DNA of 64,000 bases from Allium sativum (lineage: Eukaryota > Streptophyta > Magnoliopsida > Asparagales > Amaryllidaceae), in NCBI GenBank assembly GCA_030737875.1, contig CM060912.1, positions 260,696,231 to 260,760,230 on the forward strand, written 5' to 3'. Below the pieces are notes generated by a model. It was not told where the DNA came from. It ran no database searches and worked only from the letters and a program-made list of their open reading frames with translations. The position numbers and the translations under genes were made by a program. This document shows positions 44,278 through 56,030 of the stretch, in pieces (the stretch's first letter is position 1; every line of letters begins with the position of its first letter).

Positions 44278-44571
44278 GTGTAATGTGGTAAAAAAGCTAT
44301 TCGGATTCAGCTGATGTAACCCTCAGGCTAGACGTGGCTGACGTGTAAAGCGACTGGTAAACCAAGGGTCAACCAATGAGACGAATGACAGTAAAATATC
44401 ATCACTATCTGAGCCCGTTGGCATTCCCGAAGCAGTTTACGGATAAATTGCAGATTTCAAGATCCATCGAATGGACTACTCGGCCCAGTCACTAAGACTC
44501 TTTGATTGAGGTAAGAAAGTTTGTTCAGGTCATATGCTTGCAAAGTATGTTCCATTTCCAACACACCATAC

Positions 44572-44585
44572 TTTGGGGGGCAAAG
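44572..44585 (+). other. Polypurine tract of the Grande-like element
   Basis: TTTGGGGGGCAAAG immediately precedes the TG of the 3' LTR. Confidence 0.7.
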
Positions 44586-45247
44586 TGTTGATGGGCCTTT
44601 CGGGCAGCCCATCCAGGCGTAATAATGCAGTAGAACCACACCTGAGATGTTCAATTTGGGCCGAGCAGTGAGGCCCGACGTCAAAGCTCTCTTCCCTTGT
44701 CAGATGCGGACCGGGACAAGTTCGATATGACCAAGTATGATTAGTCACGTCAGATTCGCTTGAGGTCCGGAAAACTGGGCTGAAGACTAGCTCACCCCAG
44801 ATTTTTTCTTTAAAGTTATCCAAGTTAGAAGGATCCAGTGCCGATTCACGCAAATAATTCGCTGAGAATACCAATTCTTTTGAAGATGCCAGTTCATTCA
44901 AAAACTACTATTCTTTTGTATCTCATGGCACATATCCAAGATGGCCAAATATTGTATCATCTATAAATACCTCTTTTCAGTTCCAAGAAGGGATCTTTTT
45001 GAGAGGAGAATTACAAAAATTGTAACTATCTGTAGTCTTAATTCTCTCATCCCACCATTGTAATCATTCTGTCTAATAGCAGAGATAATATACAAAAGCT
45101 TATAAAGTGGACGTAGGCTCGTTAACGCCGAACCACTATAAATCTGTGTGTGAATTCTCTCGTTTTACGTTTCTTATAATTGTTAATCTTCATTTAATCT
45201 CCACATAACTCTCACTTTGGGTGTTGTACCAATTTTTGGTGTCAACA
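44586..45247 (+). repeat. 3' LTR of the Grande-like element
   Basis: TGTTGATGGGCC to GGTGTCAACA (662 bp), with a six-base terminal inverted repeat TGTTGA/TCAACA. TATA box at 44962-44969; shared U5 block at 45104-45143. It is followed by the ATTAC duplication. Confidence 0.9.
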
Positions 45248-46078
45248 ATTACTTATTCCAGTTTCAACGATGACAGAACAATTAAAGCATCAAAGAAAAT
45301 TAAGAAAGTTTGTATAAACCCATAATGAAGATACTACAAAGAGCTAAGTAATAAGAATGGGTAATAGTAACACTATTTGCTGAAAGAAATATACACTTTA
45401 CTGAAATAAATATGAGTTATACGGTTTATTGGCGTCATCCTCTTGAAGGATATACTAAAAATAAACATGTGAATTATAAAACTTAAAATCTTATGAATAG
45501 AACAATAATATAAAACTCTTAATCTTACAGTTTTGGACAAGATAGGATAATCAATTCAACTGGGTTGTTCTCTAATATTAAAATAGATTGGAAATACATA
45601 AAAGTTTTCTAGTTTTTTCGTAAATAGTTACATAAGAAGAAACCGACCTCTCAAACATCAAACAACAGCAAGACAATAAATATTGAAACTGCAAACACAA
45701 TTACATGCTACAGTTTTTGATTTAATTTATACTGTCTATAGCAAAGACGACTGTTTGTCAAAATGTACAAGAGATTACTTATAGTAATCAATAACATAAA
45801 CATTATTAGGATAATGTATTATCATCGACCTTGATATAAACAATTTCCAATGTTGATAAAAAATCTCAACTATTTTTTTTCTTTTCCTTGAAGAGCATTC
45901 AAATGCATTCACCACGAACAAAACCGTAATGTACTTGACAGATCCCAACACATCCAACAATCAAAAATGTATTGGAGTCAATACATGGCCAGAAAACACA
46001 AAATCATTTCAACCCACATTCTGAAACCCAACATAGAATAAAAGGAAATAAAAGCATCAACACGACAATATCAGTTCA

Positions 46079-46246
46079 TTAAAATAAAGTAACAGCTTCC
46101 ACCATCTTTACTCGGCAGCAATGGCAATCCCATTCCTGTAGTAGCATTCGTGATATTGCTACTTCCTCATCAGAAAAAACTCCAGAAACATAGATACACA
46201 ACGACACAAGGCCATGAAAATAACTTAGCTCTAGATTCTCCTTGTA
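46079..46246 (-). other. Candidate terminal exon of an unidentified host gene
   Basis: A minus-strand frame is open from just after a stop near 46247 to a TAA at 46079-46081. Its last part reads GVFSDEEVAISRMLLQ followed by a Cys/Trp-rich tail. Composition is more protein-like than its AT-rich surroundings, but the upstream splice acceptor is unclear and no family is recognised. Confidence 0.2.
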
Positions 46247-46642
46247 TAAGTTACTTTGTCAAGAAAATCTATTAATTTTCCTTCACTTAACAGTCAGTGC
46301 AGAAGTCTAATATTTTTTTTCAATAATTCAACTTACCAACAGGTCATGTAAATTAATTTATCTGATAATGCATCTATGTAATACAACAATATTAACAATA
46401 GAAAGCCTATAAATTTCCATGGCAACGGAAGCAATATTATTAGATGGAAAGCCAATGTAATGTTTTAAAATCCTTCCACTATTTTGAACATCTTAATTTT
46501 GCAACATAATAAGGCAATGCATAGGTATTAAAAATAACATTTCACTCCATTTGCTGAACTTATATTGTCAACAGATTAAATAATAAAGTGCATACAACTA
46601 ATAAGAATCCATTAATCTTGTGCGGAAAACTATAGTTCTTAC

Positions 46643-46713
46643 TTTCCTAAGCCAAGTGAAGCCATGTGTACCCATAATTAGTTCCATGACTCTAAGAACG
46701 GTTACTTCACCGC
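46643..46713 (-). other. Candidate internal exon of an unidentified host gene
   Basis: Minus-strand segment encoding VLRVMELIMGTHGFTWLRK and ending at a donor AAA/GTAAGAAC. The acceptor (TTTGAAAAG) is weak, and other frames in the same stretch are also open, so this is tentative. Confidence 0.2.
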
Positions 46714-47404
46714 CTTTTCAAAGTGCAAGAACTCCCCTCATCAATAAAAATAGTAAAATACATACACGATTAAATTTTGAGACTAAACAACACTTAGGAA
46801 AACATAACATCACTACCCAGTGTCTCAGGAGTTACCATGGATGTATAAGTGTTAACGCAATTATTGTTAACAAAATCCATCCTTCGAGCAATATATAACT
46901 CCAGCGTATTGTAGCAATATAACAGGATAAAGAAGACAAACATGCAAGTTAATAAGCTATTTTCGTTGTAACCTAATGAAAGGAAATTGTGGAAATAATC
47001 CAAAACCATGTAGTATAAAATTAAAAAATAACAAATATACTTTATAGTAGTTTGATTCAGCACGTGTATGTAATATGTGCCACAAATTATCCTAATTCTT
47101 TAGAGATGACAATTATTCACTACATATACTTTGATATTTTTTTTTTCTTACAAATATGCATATCTAAATGAAATTTAATGACATATAAGACGTAGTATTT
47201 CTTGTACATGTGGTATATCTCAAGGATAGTTAAGTAAATATTTCTTTGCACTTTACTTTAGTCGAACTTAGAATATACTGAAAGGCATAAAGAATGAAAG
47301 AAGTAAACCCACCATTTAAATTAAAAAACCGAGTTGTCGTTTTTCCTAGCTGCCTTACCTGATTCATACTTGGTGCAATGGTATTTCGTTTAAAGAAAAC
47401 TTAC

Positions 47405-47500
47405 TTGGATATATGCACTTAACCATTTAATTAACTCAGATATCTTTTTACCTCGTTGCCTTGTCAGATGTTCGATCGCTTTAACAAAATAAAATATTTC
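47405..47500 (-). other. Candidate internal exon (32 codons) of an unidentified host gene
   Basis: On the minus strand, AAAATAG (acceptor side) leads into a 96-bp segment with one open frame. It contains FVKAIEHLTRQRGKKISELI and KWLSAYIQ, and ends precisely at CAA/GTAAGT, a full-consensus plant donor. The length is a whole number of codons. A second good donor (CAG/GTAAGG, at about 47358) lies 46 bp downstream, but reading through to it hits a stop. The residue mix is protein-like and unlike translated AT-rich noise. Family not recognised. Confidence 0.35.
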
Positions 47501-48728
47501 CTATTTTCACATGACATGTTACAAACATAATAAATACAGAAGAAACATAGCCAAAGTGAGTGAGCAAAGTCAAACTTTTTGTTTTTATATGAGTACCTAT
47601 ATTCGACTGAAAGCAAAATTAGTATATGGCAATTTTACTGCCAAAAATATATATATATATATATATTACAATTATTGTTTTAAATATCATTCATTTAGCA
47701 AGGCCCATGCATAATGAAAATACTGTAAATAATTAGGAAATAATATCATATGATAACTTCATTCACTCTGACTATTTCTTTAGATTGTGATGGATTTCAC
47801 CCTAGGAGATAATACATAAAAATGTACTAATTTTTACTAAGTCATGGATGTTATTTGAAAAGGATGAAGATGGTTGCATTCCTTGATTACTCAACCTTTT
47901 ATATGGAGTAAAAACATGTTAAGAAAGGATTTATCACATAAAAACAATTCCATTTTCATTAATATAACCTTTAAATCATCTAAGTTCTTCGGTAATAGAT
48001 AAAGAAGAAATATAACTTTTCACAAAACTAAATGTCTTTTCCCAAATTTTAGACTTTGGATAAATTATATGGAAAATAACCAAATTAACATTCTCCATTT
48101 CTACTCTACATTTATCTCTCATCCATCTCCATAGAACAACATAAATTCAACGCAACAAGTACAGGGTTGATGATGGTGTGGATTACATTCAACAACGGAA
48201 CTAAAATAGAAGAGAAACGAATTATGAATTCCTTGTTAGAATTCACCAAATAGTACCATTTTATTTTTAGATAATTAATTTATATGAACCAATCATCGCA
48301 GCAATATTTAGTTTTAATTAAACTAATCTATAAATAATTAAATTTTTATTCAATAAAATAGTGATTGATCATCTAATTTAAAACAGCAATGTTACAATGT
48401 TTTCAAAAGTCCGAGCCTAACATACGCATGTAAGGAAAAGTAGGATGTTGTAATATTTCATAGAACATTATAACTTTAGTCAGTACACACATCAAAAAGT
48501 AGATAAAGAACTGAAATAATTGGTTTACCCATTATTTTCAAATAAATCAAAAGTATGATTCAATTTTGTGCGATAGCTTCAAAATACATAAATAAACAAA
48601 AGCTCATACAAAAATATGACGGACAGAAGAGAATAAACCACATAAACTAAGAACAATCAGTGAGCAACAAAAGATAAATAGGTTGTACCCTCAGGAACAA
48701 CCGTTAATTGGTCCAATGCGCTTAGTAC

Positions 48729-48805
48729 CCCACGCCAATTCTTGAATACTTGAATGCATGTACTAGCTTTATCCCTTCAGCCTTGCTCGACCCAATCTCT
48801 CGAAA
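48729..48805 (-). other. Candidate internal exon of an unidentified host gene
   Basis: Bounded by an acceptor ATTTTACAG and a possible donor GTACTAAG on the minus strand. The open frame reads FREIGSSKAEGIKLVHAFKY and continues for a few more residues. Its neighbourhood and orientation match the candidate at 47405-47500. Confidence 0.25.
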
Positions 48806-49783
48806 CTGTAAAATTTCAATCAATCATATGTCCTAATCTATTTTATGTTCACAGGGATGTGCAGACAAAACAGCATATGCGTAAAACTTCTAACACATGG
48901 CACAACTAATACACAGACATTGCAGGCACAGGGCAACATTTTGCTCGACTATCGATAATTTTTTTTCGTGTAAAGTATACAAAATCACTGTGATAATACA
49001 CTCTACCAATATTCTTACAACTGTCAATAGAGAAATTATAACCACAATTCATTTTTTCACTGACAAATGCTACGTACTCAACGTTCATCATACGCAGGTC
49101 TACGAATCGAATTTTTCAACGACAATGACCAAAATACAATAACGCTTCCATGAAATCTGCCTCCAAAACGTAAAATACTGTCAACGTAGCAAATAATTTA
49201 CAATCATCATTTTACAATAAGTAAGCACACAGCAGTACATCTACAAAATATATTACCTAGTGAATATGATTAGGGCACAAAAAAATGGGATAAAGTAGTC
49301 TTACCGACAAACATAAGCTTTCATAAACTACAAACTAAACAGACATGTAAATGTCAGTGAAGAGCATGATAAATATCATTTTTCCTCCCCTTCAACTGAA
49401 TGAAATTATGATAGTATTGAAGCAGGACACTTATCCCAAATGGTTAACTGTCAACCTCGGTTCAATAATTTCATAATGATATGACAACACGTACACAATC
49501 ACTTAACCCTATGCATTTCCAAATTGTTGGGATAAGAGACGACCTTTACAGTTGTGTGAATTAAATTGGGATGACATGATATTTTAGAATTCAATTCATA
49601 AAATAACCTATCAGCTTAATCAAATCATATAAAGCTAAACTAAATTAATATGATATATTTCGTCAGTACCAATAGAAACATAGTTATTGACATAAAATAA
49701 TTATTTTTACAAACTGAAGTGGTTAGATATCCTGACATCGACGTTGAAATGTAGGGGATACGTAATAAATTAATTTTGTCTTT

Positions 49784-49973
49784 TTTTTTGGCATGGCCGA
49801 CCGGTTTTTAAGGTGACCGCAAACACCTTTATTAAGAGAATGAAACTGGTACTCTGCACGTGCACAGAGTAACAATCTGGTTTGAAGTGTCCAGTCACTA
49901 TCATACATCAAAAAAGCCAAAAATAAACAACATTACTACATACAAAGGATATGAACTAGGTAAACTACATAAG
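49784..49973 (-). mobile_element. Short retroposon (SINE or 5'-truncated LINE) with 17-bp target duplication
   Basis: An exact direct repeat AAATTAATTTTGTCTTT (49767-49783 and 49974-49990) flanks 190 bp. The inserted DNA begins on the plus strand with a T run, i.e. a poly(A) tail on the minus strand. On the minus strand it contains TTAATAAAGG about 45 bases before the tail. A long target duplication plus a poly(A) tail indicates target-primed reverse transcription. I see no clear tRNA-like head, so a 5'-truncated LINE is as likely as a SINE. Confidence 0.7.
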
Positions 49974-50164
49974 AAATTAATTTTGTCTTTCTAAAAGAAT
50001 AAAAATAATTTTAAATTACAGCAGTGATTAGGATTAGTAACATAAGTTAGTAAACAGTAATATATGCACAAATTGCAATTTTTTTATTTAGAAACTACTA
50101 AGGATAATGAAAACGAATAAGCTAATTAAAATTATCAATTAGTGATGAAATTATAATTATATAC

Positions 50165-51283
50165 TGTTAATACCCTAAGTATTGAATTTGATGACAACAA
50201 CCATGTAAACATTATTACTAACATATCTTTGAGTTGTGCAGTTACATTAGATATTATGGAGATATTTAAACTAGAGTACAAAAGAATAATTATAGAAGAA
50301 GGATAATCAGAAAAATTGAAGACCAGAGAAGAGCAAAGCCTATTAGAGAAGAATGCTGAAGAACAGGGGTGTTTGAAGTAATGAAGAGTTGGTAGAACCT
50401 TAGAATATCTTGTTAAATATCCCATGGCAATTATAGTTGAAGAGAATAAACCATTAATCCCAACCGAATCACCAAAATCCATAAATATCAGGAAATTTAA
50501 AGTGCAGAAAAATTTGAAACACTTATATGTCGACATACCTATTTTAGTATTTTTGCAAATGTCGACATATAACGACTATTTCAGATTTTCAAATTCAAAT
50601 TAAGAAGTTATTTCCCTCCACCCTTTCACCAAAAGACACATCCTTTCATACACTATTTAAAGGCCTCTAGTAACGAATTTTAACAAAATATTTTCATATT
50701 TTTTTCTACTTGTTCTCCGTTTATTCTCTACAAAAATCTATTGAATACTATTTTATTACTCTTGCAAATCCACTATCTTTCAATCCTATTCTTCATTGAT
50801 TTGCAAGTCTCACAATGCCAAAGAGTTGTACTTGAATTCATATCATTATCTTTCTGATTTTATCCTTTTCCTCAAAGAATCCAAAGATGTATTACCAGTG
50901 GAGGTCTATAAGATCATTGTACCAAATCTGCAGGAATCTGTATTGAAAATACGACTACTTGCCTTTGTTTGTTGCTGTTGATAAGGAGAAGGTGTATCAT
51001 GTAGCCCATGAAATCAAGATTGTAAAGGTGTTCTTGCCACCCGTGGAAAGAAAGTGATTATAGTGAAATTCTGCACAGTGAAGTGTAGGACTAAATGTAG
51101 GAGTGGTTAATCTGAACTAGTATAAAAATCCTTGTGTTATTTACTTTACTGCATTTTATTTTAGTACTTATTTCTTTCGATTTGAATTTTAATAGATATA
51201 GTAAATAAACTTTATCTTTATAATGTTTGAATAGCCTTCAAATCCATTAACACTGGGTTATAGACACCCCAGTTCCCTAATCA
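50165..51283 (+). repeat. Ty1/copia (SIRE-like) LTR, decayed
   Basis: Starts TGTTAATACCCTAAG, with GATGACAACAACCATGT close by, as in SIRE-type copia LTRs. A TATTTAAA promoter box is at 50654-50661. The 3' end has CATTAACA (51245-51252), inverse to the start, followed by ACACCCCAGTTCCCTAATC and a degraded initiator-Met primer site (TAACATCAGAGC, 51285-51296). I cannot fix the 3' end precisely. The ORFs inside (for example 50135-50536 minus) are chance frames. Confidence 0.55.
50654..50661 (+). promoter_or_regulatory. TATA-like box of the copia LTR
   Basis: TATTTAAA in CACTATTTAAAGGCC, followed by a T/C-rich stretch; the probable core promoter. Confidence 0.4.
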
Positions 51284-51296
51284 TTAACATCAGAGC

Positions 51297-51385
51297 TGGT
51301 TAGAGAATGTGATAGGGGTTCTCGCTTGGCTGTTTGGTGGCGTCCAGGAGACTCTTACTCCTGCATGTCCCCATGTATGGGTGGG
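51297..51385 (+). other. Copia leader sequence, left half
   Basis: Sequence between the degraded primer site and the insertion of the next element. It resumes at 58326 on the far side. The GTGGG at 51381-51385 is the target duplication. Confidence 0.5.
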
Positions 51386-52336
51386 TGATTGACACAGAAA
51401 TGTGTTTATTTTATGCTCTTATATCTTATCTTTTGTATATAAATAAATATTACTTGGGTATTGTTTTGTCACTTTTACAGTTATTCCAACCCAGCCTGCA
51501 TGCAAGCAGAAGAGTAGCGAAATTGAGTTCAAACTATTGTATATTTACATTTGAAGATTTGCAGATGAAGATGTCACATCTAGTTGCTGCGGACAAGAAA
51601 ATAACTAGTAGAAAGGCTATGCACGTTACAAATCAAAGGAGGCTTGCAAGAGGAAAGGAGGAAAGGCCTAAAACCCACTTGATCTAACAAAGGCCTAGAA
51701 TTTACTTGAAATGACTAAGGCCCGTTTGTAATTAGGATTAGGGTTTGGTTATCTCATATAAATACCCTTGTAATATCATTATAGCCACCATCCTATTATG
51801 TATTCCATTTTTCTATCTTCTTCTCCATTAACAATGTTCTTCTTCTTCTTTTTATTTTCTGCATTTTCTATTTCTTAGCAACTAGTACCATCTACACGAT
51901 TAGATTCGGTAGAGTACTAGTTGTATTTTACATTTTTTTAGTGATTAATCGTTTGATTAGTTTCAACGATAATCCTAATTTTATTTCTGTTGTTATTTCT
52001 ATTCTGCACTTTTATTTTCTGCAATTTTATTTCTGCTTTTTATTTGCTTTCCTAGGTCAAATCGGATTTGATTAGATTCAGATCTGATTCATAGTTTTAT
52101 TTGTTTTTCAATTGATAATTTTGATTTGATCGTCGGTTCAATTAGGTTTGTTCTGGATCAAGTTGCAGTTTCAATTTTTCTTGTTTTCAAAATCAACCTC
52201 AAAAAATTTGTCTAACTCGCCCAAGGATTTATCTAAATAATTTGGTTTAATTTACCTCCCTGTGTTCGACCTGCATACTACACATCTGTGCGCTTGCAGA
52301 ATTTATTACAATATCGTGCTTTTCTAGCGTCGATCA
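51386..52336 (+). repeat. 5' LTR of the tRNA-Asp-primed element
   Basis: TATAAATA at 51757-51764, then GTGATTAATCGTTTGATTAG near 51940-51960. The LTR runs into TTCTAGCGTCGATCA. An open frame across the left part (51334-51687) continues out of the flank and is not a gene. Confidence 0.9.
51757..51764 (+). promoter_or_regulatory. TATA box of the tRNA-Asp-primed element
   Basis: TATAAATA in CTCATATAAATACCCTTG; the same box is at 57799-57806 in the 3' LTR. Confidence 0.6.
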
Positions 52337-52342
52337 AGTTTT

Positions 52343-52360
52343 TGGCGCCGTTGCCGGGGA
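52343..52360 (+). other. Primer binding site, tRNA-Asp type
   Basis: TGGCGCCGTTGCCGGGGA, six bases after the LTR end. This site is used by several plant gypsy lineages (for example Athila-type) and their non-autonomous partners. Confidence 0.85.
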
Positions 52361-54616
52361 GGTAACGATTAAATTTTATTATTTATTTAATTTCCGATTC
52401 GTGTTAGTTTTAGTTTATATTTTCCGTTTGTTTTCGTGTATATATGGAAAAAAATTCTTGAGTAGCTGATTTGGTATTTCTCAATGATACTATAATCTTC
52501 TATACAAGAGAAAAAAAAATCTTGCTAGTTTTTCGTTGATTTCTTTCCTTTTTATTTCTCAGTCTCTTTCTTTTCTTTTACAAACACTTCCTTTCCAATT
52601 CTAAAAAAAAAAACTGCTTCTTTTTCTCAAATCTCCTTCCTTTTCTGATTTCCTTTCTACTTTTACAAATTTAATAAAAAAAATAAATCTTTTTCCTTAT
52701 ATTTCTTCTGTTCCCTTTACTTCTCTGCCTCCAATATCATCTCCACATCCTTCTATTTACAAAATTACCTCCATACTTCCTCCTTCAACATCATCCCCCC
52801 TTGAAAATTCAACAGACTTCTTCAACCTACCTCAACCCAAAAATCCCAAGCATCCGCATCAGCAGACCATTATCACCTCATAACCCCTCAAAGCCATCTT
52901 CCATCTAGCAACGTCACCACAAATATTCAACCCACCTCCTCTACATTCAATCAAAACCAGTCCAAACTACACCGTCCCCATCCCATCCTCACCATACAAA
53001 TCCCATACCATCCCACAACCACTAACGCCAGTCAGTTCATCCACTACCCAATTCAAAAACCCTCCACCTCAAGTTCACACGTCCATAATTCAAAAAAAAA
53101 ATCATTCTTTTCCCTGCCTTTCCATCTACCAGCGTGAACATCACCTTCATCGCTGCATAGAACCTCAAATCACCATGCTCATCTTCACAAACCACCATCC
53201 AAATTCTACAAACAGTCCTGACAGTACTTCATCAACACAAAATCATACCCCCTCCCGAACAACCTCAGACCTACTACGTCAATCCATCTACCACAAGTCC
53301 ACAACGTCCAGATCCTTCACAGCAACCCTTTGAACAAGCAACACCAGTAGCCGCAATTACCCTCAGACCAAAAACAGTCCGCATACCATCCCAAAAACCC
53401 ACGTCGCAATAATTCATCTCGCAAGCAACGCATCACCACAAATCCGAAATCAAATACCACTGCAAATCATACTAACCCTACTCGATTATCCCAAATCGAT
53501 TCGAACCCCAACCGAAAAACCCTAGCTTCGATCTAAAAACCCGAGAGAATCGCACCCAATTCGAAGACCAAAATGGATTCGCAATTCCTTGAAACGATTT
53601 CGTAAAAGATAAAGTGTGACTTTTGCTCTTTTTGTTTCTTTCTTTGATCCCATTTTGACTTTCCAGAAAGATGAATGGCTTTATATTTTGGGTGTGATTG
53701 TGAGGAGGCGTGAGTCCTTTTAAGGCAAATTGGGGTTCGGTATCTTTGCGACTATGGTACGTGGTTTGGGTCTTTGTGTGCGAATCTATTTAGTCTAAAG
53801 TGGTCTAGCTGATTATTTTAGTTAACTTTTGTTCTTTGTTATTTTTTAGTTTGGTTTTAGTTTAGTTTGTTTTCTTTTTGTTTAGTTCGTTTTCTTTTTG
53901 TTTAGTTTGTTTTTTTTATTCCAATTTAGTTTTTGCTTGTTCAAGTTCTTTTTTTTTGTAAAAAAAATTAAAAAAATTCAAAGATCAATCGTGAAGGAAG
54001 GAGTTCAAACAAACAAATCAAGGGAATCGAAGTCGAGCAAAACAACGAATTGGAAACTAGAGTTACTGCTACTCAAATTTTCTGGACGGACTGCTATACT
54101 CCACTGTAAAATTTTCTGAACTCTACAGGTGTTCTGCTGCTTTGAAAAAAATATAGAAATTGCTTGTAAAAATCTTCTGCAGGGGCAGCGGCTTGCTTGT
54201 ACAATTTTTTTTATTTTCTGCGATTATTCTGTGACTGTTCTGTGTTGAAATTTCTGAATCTGTCTATGAGAAACGAATTTCCATAACTAAAATCATCACG
54301 CTCGTCGTTTTTCAATTATAAAGCTTGATTTGATTTGCAAAATAATATAATTGAAAAGTGGCGTTTTATGAAGTTGATTGTCACGTATAATTGGATCGCG
54401 GATATATAGTAGTTCAATTTATTGAACTATTAGCAAAAGAGGTTGCATACTACCCATAAAACATTGGCCGTATCCCTTAGTATTTATACTATACGTGAAC
54501 GACCATAAGACCCTCTTCCCCTTTCTAATTGAGTCAGTTAATTAATAGAGCGCAACTTAGTATTTTATACTATTTTGAAGTGAGAATAATTTCTGTCTTG
54601 TCGTGACTTCTTTGAA
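52361..54616 (+). other. Long non-coding leader of the tRNA-Asp-primed element
   Basis: About 2.25 kb, pyrimidine-rich (52440-52760), then C/A-rich (52790-53540), then T-rich with repeated TTTAGTTTG (53820-53930). No long frame; the ORF at 53898-54119 is low-complexity and probably chance. This zone would hold any packaging or dimerisation signal. Confidence 0.6.
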
Positions 54617-56030
54617 ATGTCTGATTCAAAAAATCCTTGAGAGAATTGTGGGATAATAATCGGAGTAGACGTCCTCTTGAAGAGTATGAGTATGAATTAC
54701 AACTCATGAAGCAAGATTTTCCAAAATTTCGTGAGCTCAATGCCAATAATTTTCAAAATTTTCCAAATGACCAACAATTTCAAAATCATAGAAATGATCG
54801 AAATTACGATTTCAATTCTAACTTCAATAATCTCGATTATGAGCCGCATCCACATCAATATGGCTTTGAATCTCAATACGGCTTTGATCCACATCAATAT
54901 TAGGGTGTAAATCACTTCAAAAATAATTTTGAAAATGAAAATGATTTTCAAATCGATCAAAATTTTGAAAATTACAACCCATATCCACATCTTAAGAATA
55001 ACCAAAATTGCAATTTTCCCCCGAATTTCAACAGCATTGGTTACGAACCTAATTTTCAAAATCAAGATGATTTCCAATATCAATGTCAATTTTTTGAAAA
55101 TTCAAACAATTTTGAGAATCAAGAAATCCAAAACGAGAGCTCTCAAATCAACGATTCTGGATAATGTCATTTTGATGAGAGGGCCGAAAGGCTAAATAAA
55201 AAGGCTGATGAACTTCTTTGTTTATTGACATCTTTGAAAGAACAACGAGAGCAACAAAATCAAATTCAAACATGCGATGAATCAGAAAATAGTCCATTCA
55301 TTACTAACAGTGAAAATTTTCAAATAACAACTTTGGAAATTGAGAATAACGATCTAATTGAAGTTGTTCAAAATTCAACAAATGATTTGGATTTCGATTC
55401 TTTTCAAGAAAAAGATTTGAGCTCAGATTTTGATCTTCCTCTTTCGGGCTGTGAGAAACTTGAAATTTTGAAATTGAACAAAATGAAAATGTTGAATTTT
55501 TCAACTCAAAATCGGAAAAGGAATTTAACGAACATAAATTCTTTGGATTTTATGAGGATGAGTTGCCAAATGAGGAAGAAGTAGATTCACGTCACGAGTT
55601 CGAAAATTTTAACTTGGAGAAAATTTCAAACGAATTTGAAATTGTCAGTGTCGAAAATACATTGTCAATTAATGATGAGACATGTGATCACATACTCTTG
55701 AACTACACTCAGAATTCAAATTTCACTGAATTTATATACGATCACAAATTCTTGAAAAATTACATTGATAAATTTGTTGAACACATGAACTATTTTTGGA
55801 ATGTTAGCTTTGTTGAAAAACTTCATATTAGGACGACCCCGAATATTCATTTACTGGACTATAAATCGAGGTATAAAGATGAGATGGTTTTCAAAAACTT
55901 TTGCTTTTTAGAAACCATGCCTAGACATAGTGGGAATGGGATTCATCGGGCTAGAACCAAGTGTGGGGGAAAAGTTGGTGGCGTTCTTTGCATCGTGCGC
56001 ACCCAAACACATAAATCATTGTACATATGA
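54617..56030 (+). pseudogene. Asn/Phe/Glu-rich ORF of unknown function, broken
   Basis: A plausible start is MSDSKNP at about 54618, followed by a one-base frame change. 54637-54903 then reads RRPLEEYEYELQLMKQDFPK and an Asn/Phe-rich stretch with an imperfect YGFESQYGFDPHQY repeat. After a stop (54901-54903) the frame goes on to a stop near 55162, then 55225-55584 (DFDSFQEKDLSSDFDLPLSG). A frame change near 55490 leads to 55563-56030, which includes DKFVEHMNYFWNVSFVEKL. The total would be about 460 residues, acidic with low-complexity regions. I see no zinc knuckle, RT, protease or integrase motif. By position it could be a diverged gag-like or accessory protein. Confidence 0.5.

Larger units (their letters stand above)
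13534..45247 (+). mobile_element. Tat/Grande-like Ty3/gypsy element with two nested insertions
   Basis: The LTRs (13534-14193 and 44586-45247) are clear copies of each other and are flanked by an exact ATTAC duplication (13529-13533 and 45248-45252). Without the insertions at 14616-27812 and 32187-38256 the element would be about 12.4 kb. It encodes decayed gag, protease, RT, RNase H plus a second RNase H-like domain, and integrase. After a spacer comes a long minus-strand gene next to the 3' LTR. Dual RNase H and an antisense ORF downstream of pol point to the Tat lineage (Grande/Retand/Ogre group). The LTRs differ at roughly 6-7% of sites by eye, so it is far older than its passenger at 14616. 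Confidence 0.88.
45253..50164. other. AT-rich region without an identified transposon; possible host gene remnants
   Basis: About 4.9 kb with no LTR-element hallmarks apart from the short retroposon at 49784-49973. Long ORFs are absent. Several minus-strand segments look like exons with matching splice sites (separate entries). They could belong to one intron-rich host gene or pseudogene read right to left, but I could not identify a protein family. The other small ORFs (45775-45960, 46620-46898, 48897-49142) look like chance frames. Confidence 0.4.

Noticed and set aside
50135..50536. 133-codon minus-strand ORF
   Set aside because: Hydrophobic chance frame across the start of the copia LTR; no domain and an LTR boundary inside it.
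51334..51687. 117-codon ORF and its partner at 57415-57729
   Set aside because: They start outside or at the edge of the LTRs of the tRNA-Asp-primed element and run along them; LTR copies explain their similarity.
54697..55089. 130-codon Ile/Leu-rich minus-strand ORF
   Set aside because: Complement of the Asn/Phe-rich ORF; Asn and Phe codons read backwards give Ile, Leu and Lys.
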